A stretch of DNA of 12,719 nt from an uncultured Oscillospiraceae bacterium. Its GTDB lineage: Bacteria; Bacillota; Clostridia; Oscillospirales; Oscillospiraceae. Every line of letters starts with the position of its first letter. Position 1 is the stretch's first letter. Positions 12,303-12,719 of this stretch are shown here, piece by piece. The stretch is from NCBI GenBank assembly GCA_910584045.1, contig CAJTYO010000073.1:1-12719 (forward strand). Reading direction: 5' to 3'. The position numbers and the translations under genes were made by a program. The notes under the pieces are model-generated. The model ran no database searches. It was not told the DNA's origin and saw only the letters and a list, made by a program, of their open reading frames with translations.

Positions 12303-12545
12303 TTGCTTTACATTGTGAATAAGGAAATACAGAACCGCCAGGGGGACCACATTGAATTGGACTATACTGTCCTGTGGGCGGACCAGAACAGCGGCGGTCT
12401 GTGCGGCCTGCGCCACAGCCGGGACACATTTCTCGGCCTGCGGGACGGCTGGCTGATCAAGGATATTCATGTGGAGGCTCCGCTGAAAAAGAATGGCGGA
12501 CAACCGCCTATCAGCCAGACTGTGCGGCTCTCTGCCAAAGGAGGG
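12303..12545 (+). pseudogene. Hypothetical coding fragment, 5' and 3' ends unclear
   Basis: A plus-strand frame gives credible protein sequence from about LYIVNKEIQNRQGDHIELDY through TVLWADQNSGGLCG, DTFLGLRDGWLIKDIHVEAP and GGQPPISQTVRLSAK. The ORF's first codon is TTG without a ribosome binding site, and the real 5' end cannot be placed. After about 12540 the same frame turns into Ala/Gly-rich sequence that looks out of frame. The +1 frame becomes the convincing one there. Either the gene ends in a frameshift or it overlaps the next gene. It is reminiscent of small unnamed proteins of Clostridia conjugative elements; no function assigned. Confidence 0.4.
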
Positions 12546-12719
12546 GCGGCTGCCAGCGGCGTGGCAGGATGCAGCGTGCCTCCAGCTGCTGCTGGCGCGG
12601 CTGGAGGGGTTGGATCAGGTGCAGCTGTGCTTTCTGGAATCCGTGAGCAGCGGCCTGCTGGCCCTGCGGGGCGGGACAGCTGACGGCCCGCGCTGTCAGC
12701 GGGCAGACATACTGGCGGG
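12493..12719 (+). CDS. Hypothetical protein (partial, runs off right edge)
   Basis: The frame starts at ATG 12493 (MADNRLSARLCGSLPKEGRL onward) and is open to the window edge, giving 75 complete codons. The leucine-rich segment AACLQLLLARLEGLDQVQLC, followed by FLESVSSGLLALRGG, reads as a soluble helical protein. A GGAGG (12474-12478) lies 14 nt upstream, rather far. It overlaps the preceding frame by about 50-190 bp, so an alternative is that it is the continuation of that gene after a frameshift near 12500-12540. Family not recognised. Confidence 0.45.
   Translation, partial: MADNRLSARLCGSLPKEGRLPAAWQDAACLQLLLARLEGLDQVQLCFLESVSSGLLALRGGTADGPRCQRADILA

Noticed and set aside
12014..12322. 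Plus-strand open frame of 102 codons
   Set aside because: No ribosome binding site, no recognisable motif, and Gly/Arg-rich low-information sequence; insufficient to call a gene.

Overview
The window looks like the accessory DNA of a gut-type Clostridia (Bacillota; an Oscillospiraceae- or Lachnospiraceae-like genome). Evidence: strong AGGAGG-type ribosome binding sites, S-layer homology (SLH) domains, a RepA_N-type replication initiator, MobC, and a sigma factor/HTH pair resembling the conserved orf7/orf8-type genes of Tn916/Tn1549-like conjugative elements. The exact taxon cannot be read from the sequence.

Layout. (1) 1-905: two minus-strand genes for acidic, lysine-rich proteins of unknown function; the second runs off the left edge. 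(2) 1033-2455: a gene graveyard with the 3' part of an FtsX-type ABC permease (minus), an internally deleted IS630-family transposase (plus), and a truncated gamma-glutamylcyclotransferase (minus). (3) 2552-4206: a relic mobilisation module. It has a hairpin leader, a repA whose 3' end has been replaced, a cluster of hairpins that could be an origin of transfer, an intact mobC, a large nested inverted repeat and a terminator. No relaxase or integrase gene is present. (4) 4288-10870: a cargo cassette. A lysR gene faces away from a six-gene operon: 76-aa protein, alpha/beta hydrolase, aldo/keto reductase, flavin reductase with an Fe-S-like cysteine motif, hexapeptide acetyltransferase, and a 685-aa lipoprotein joining three SLH domains, a flavodoxin domain and an aldo/keto reductase domain. 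(5) 10900-11740: sigma-70-like factor, overlapping small HTH-type gene and a terminator. (6) 11763-12719: AT-rich imperfect direct repeats, a stretch without a convincing gene, and poorly resolved coding sequence running off the right edge.

Two things stand out. First, a 25-bp near-perfect palindrome (12-bp arms around one central base) occurs five times, always between modules: at 3353, 3530, 4182, 10900 and 11763. The copies at 4182 and 10900 bracket the whole LysR cassette. Second, the last cassette gene is an unusual surface-anchored redox fusion. Between its flavodoxin and aldo/keto reductase domains lies DAVTSAT, close to the motif at which ApbE-type enzymes attach FMN covalently to extracytosolic proteins.

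Working model (inference): LysR senses a reactive small molecule such as an aldehyde, quinone or xenobiotic. It activates the operon from a site centred about 65 bp upstream of the predicted transcription start and represses its own gene through the same site. The operon would supply a cytosolic set (hydrolase, aldo/keto reductase, flavin reductase, acetyltransferase) and a cell-surface reductase acting on the same class of compounds.
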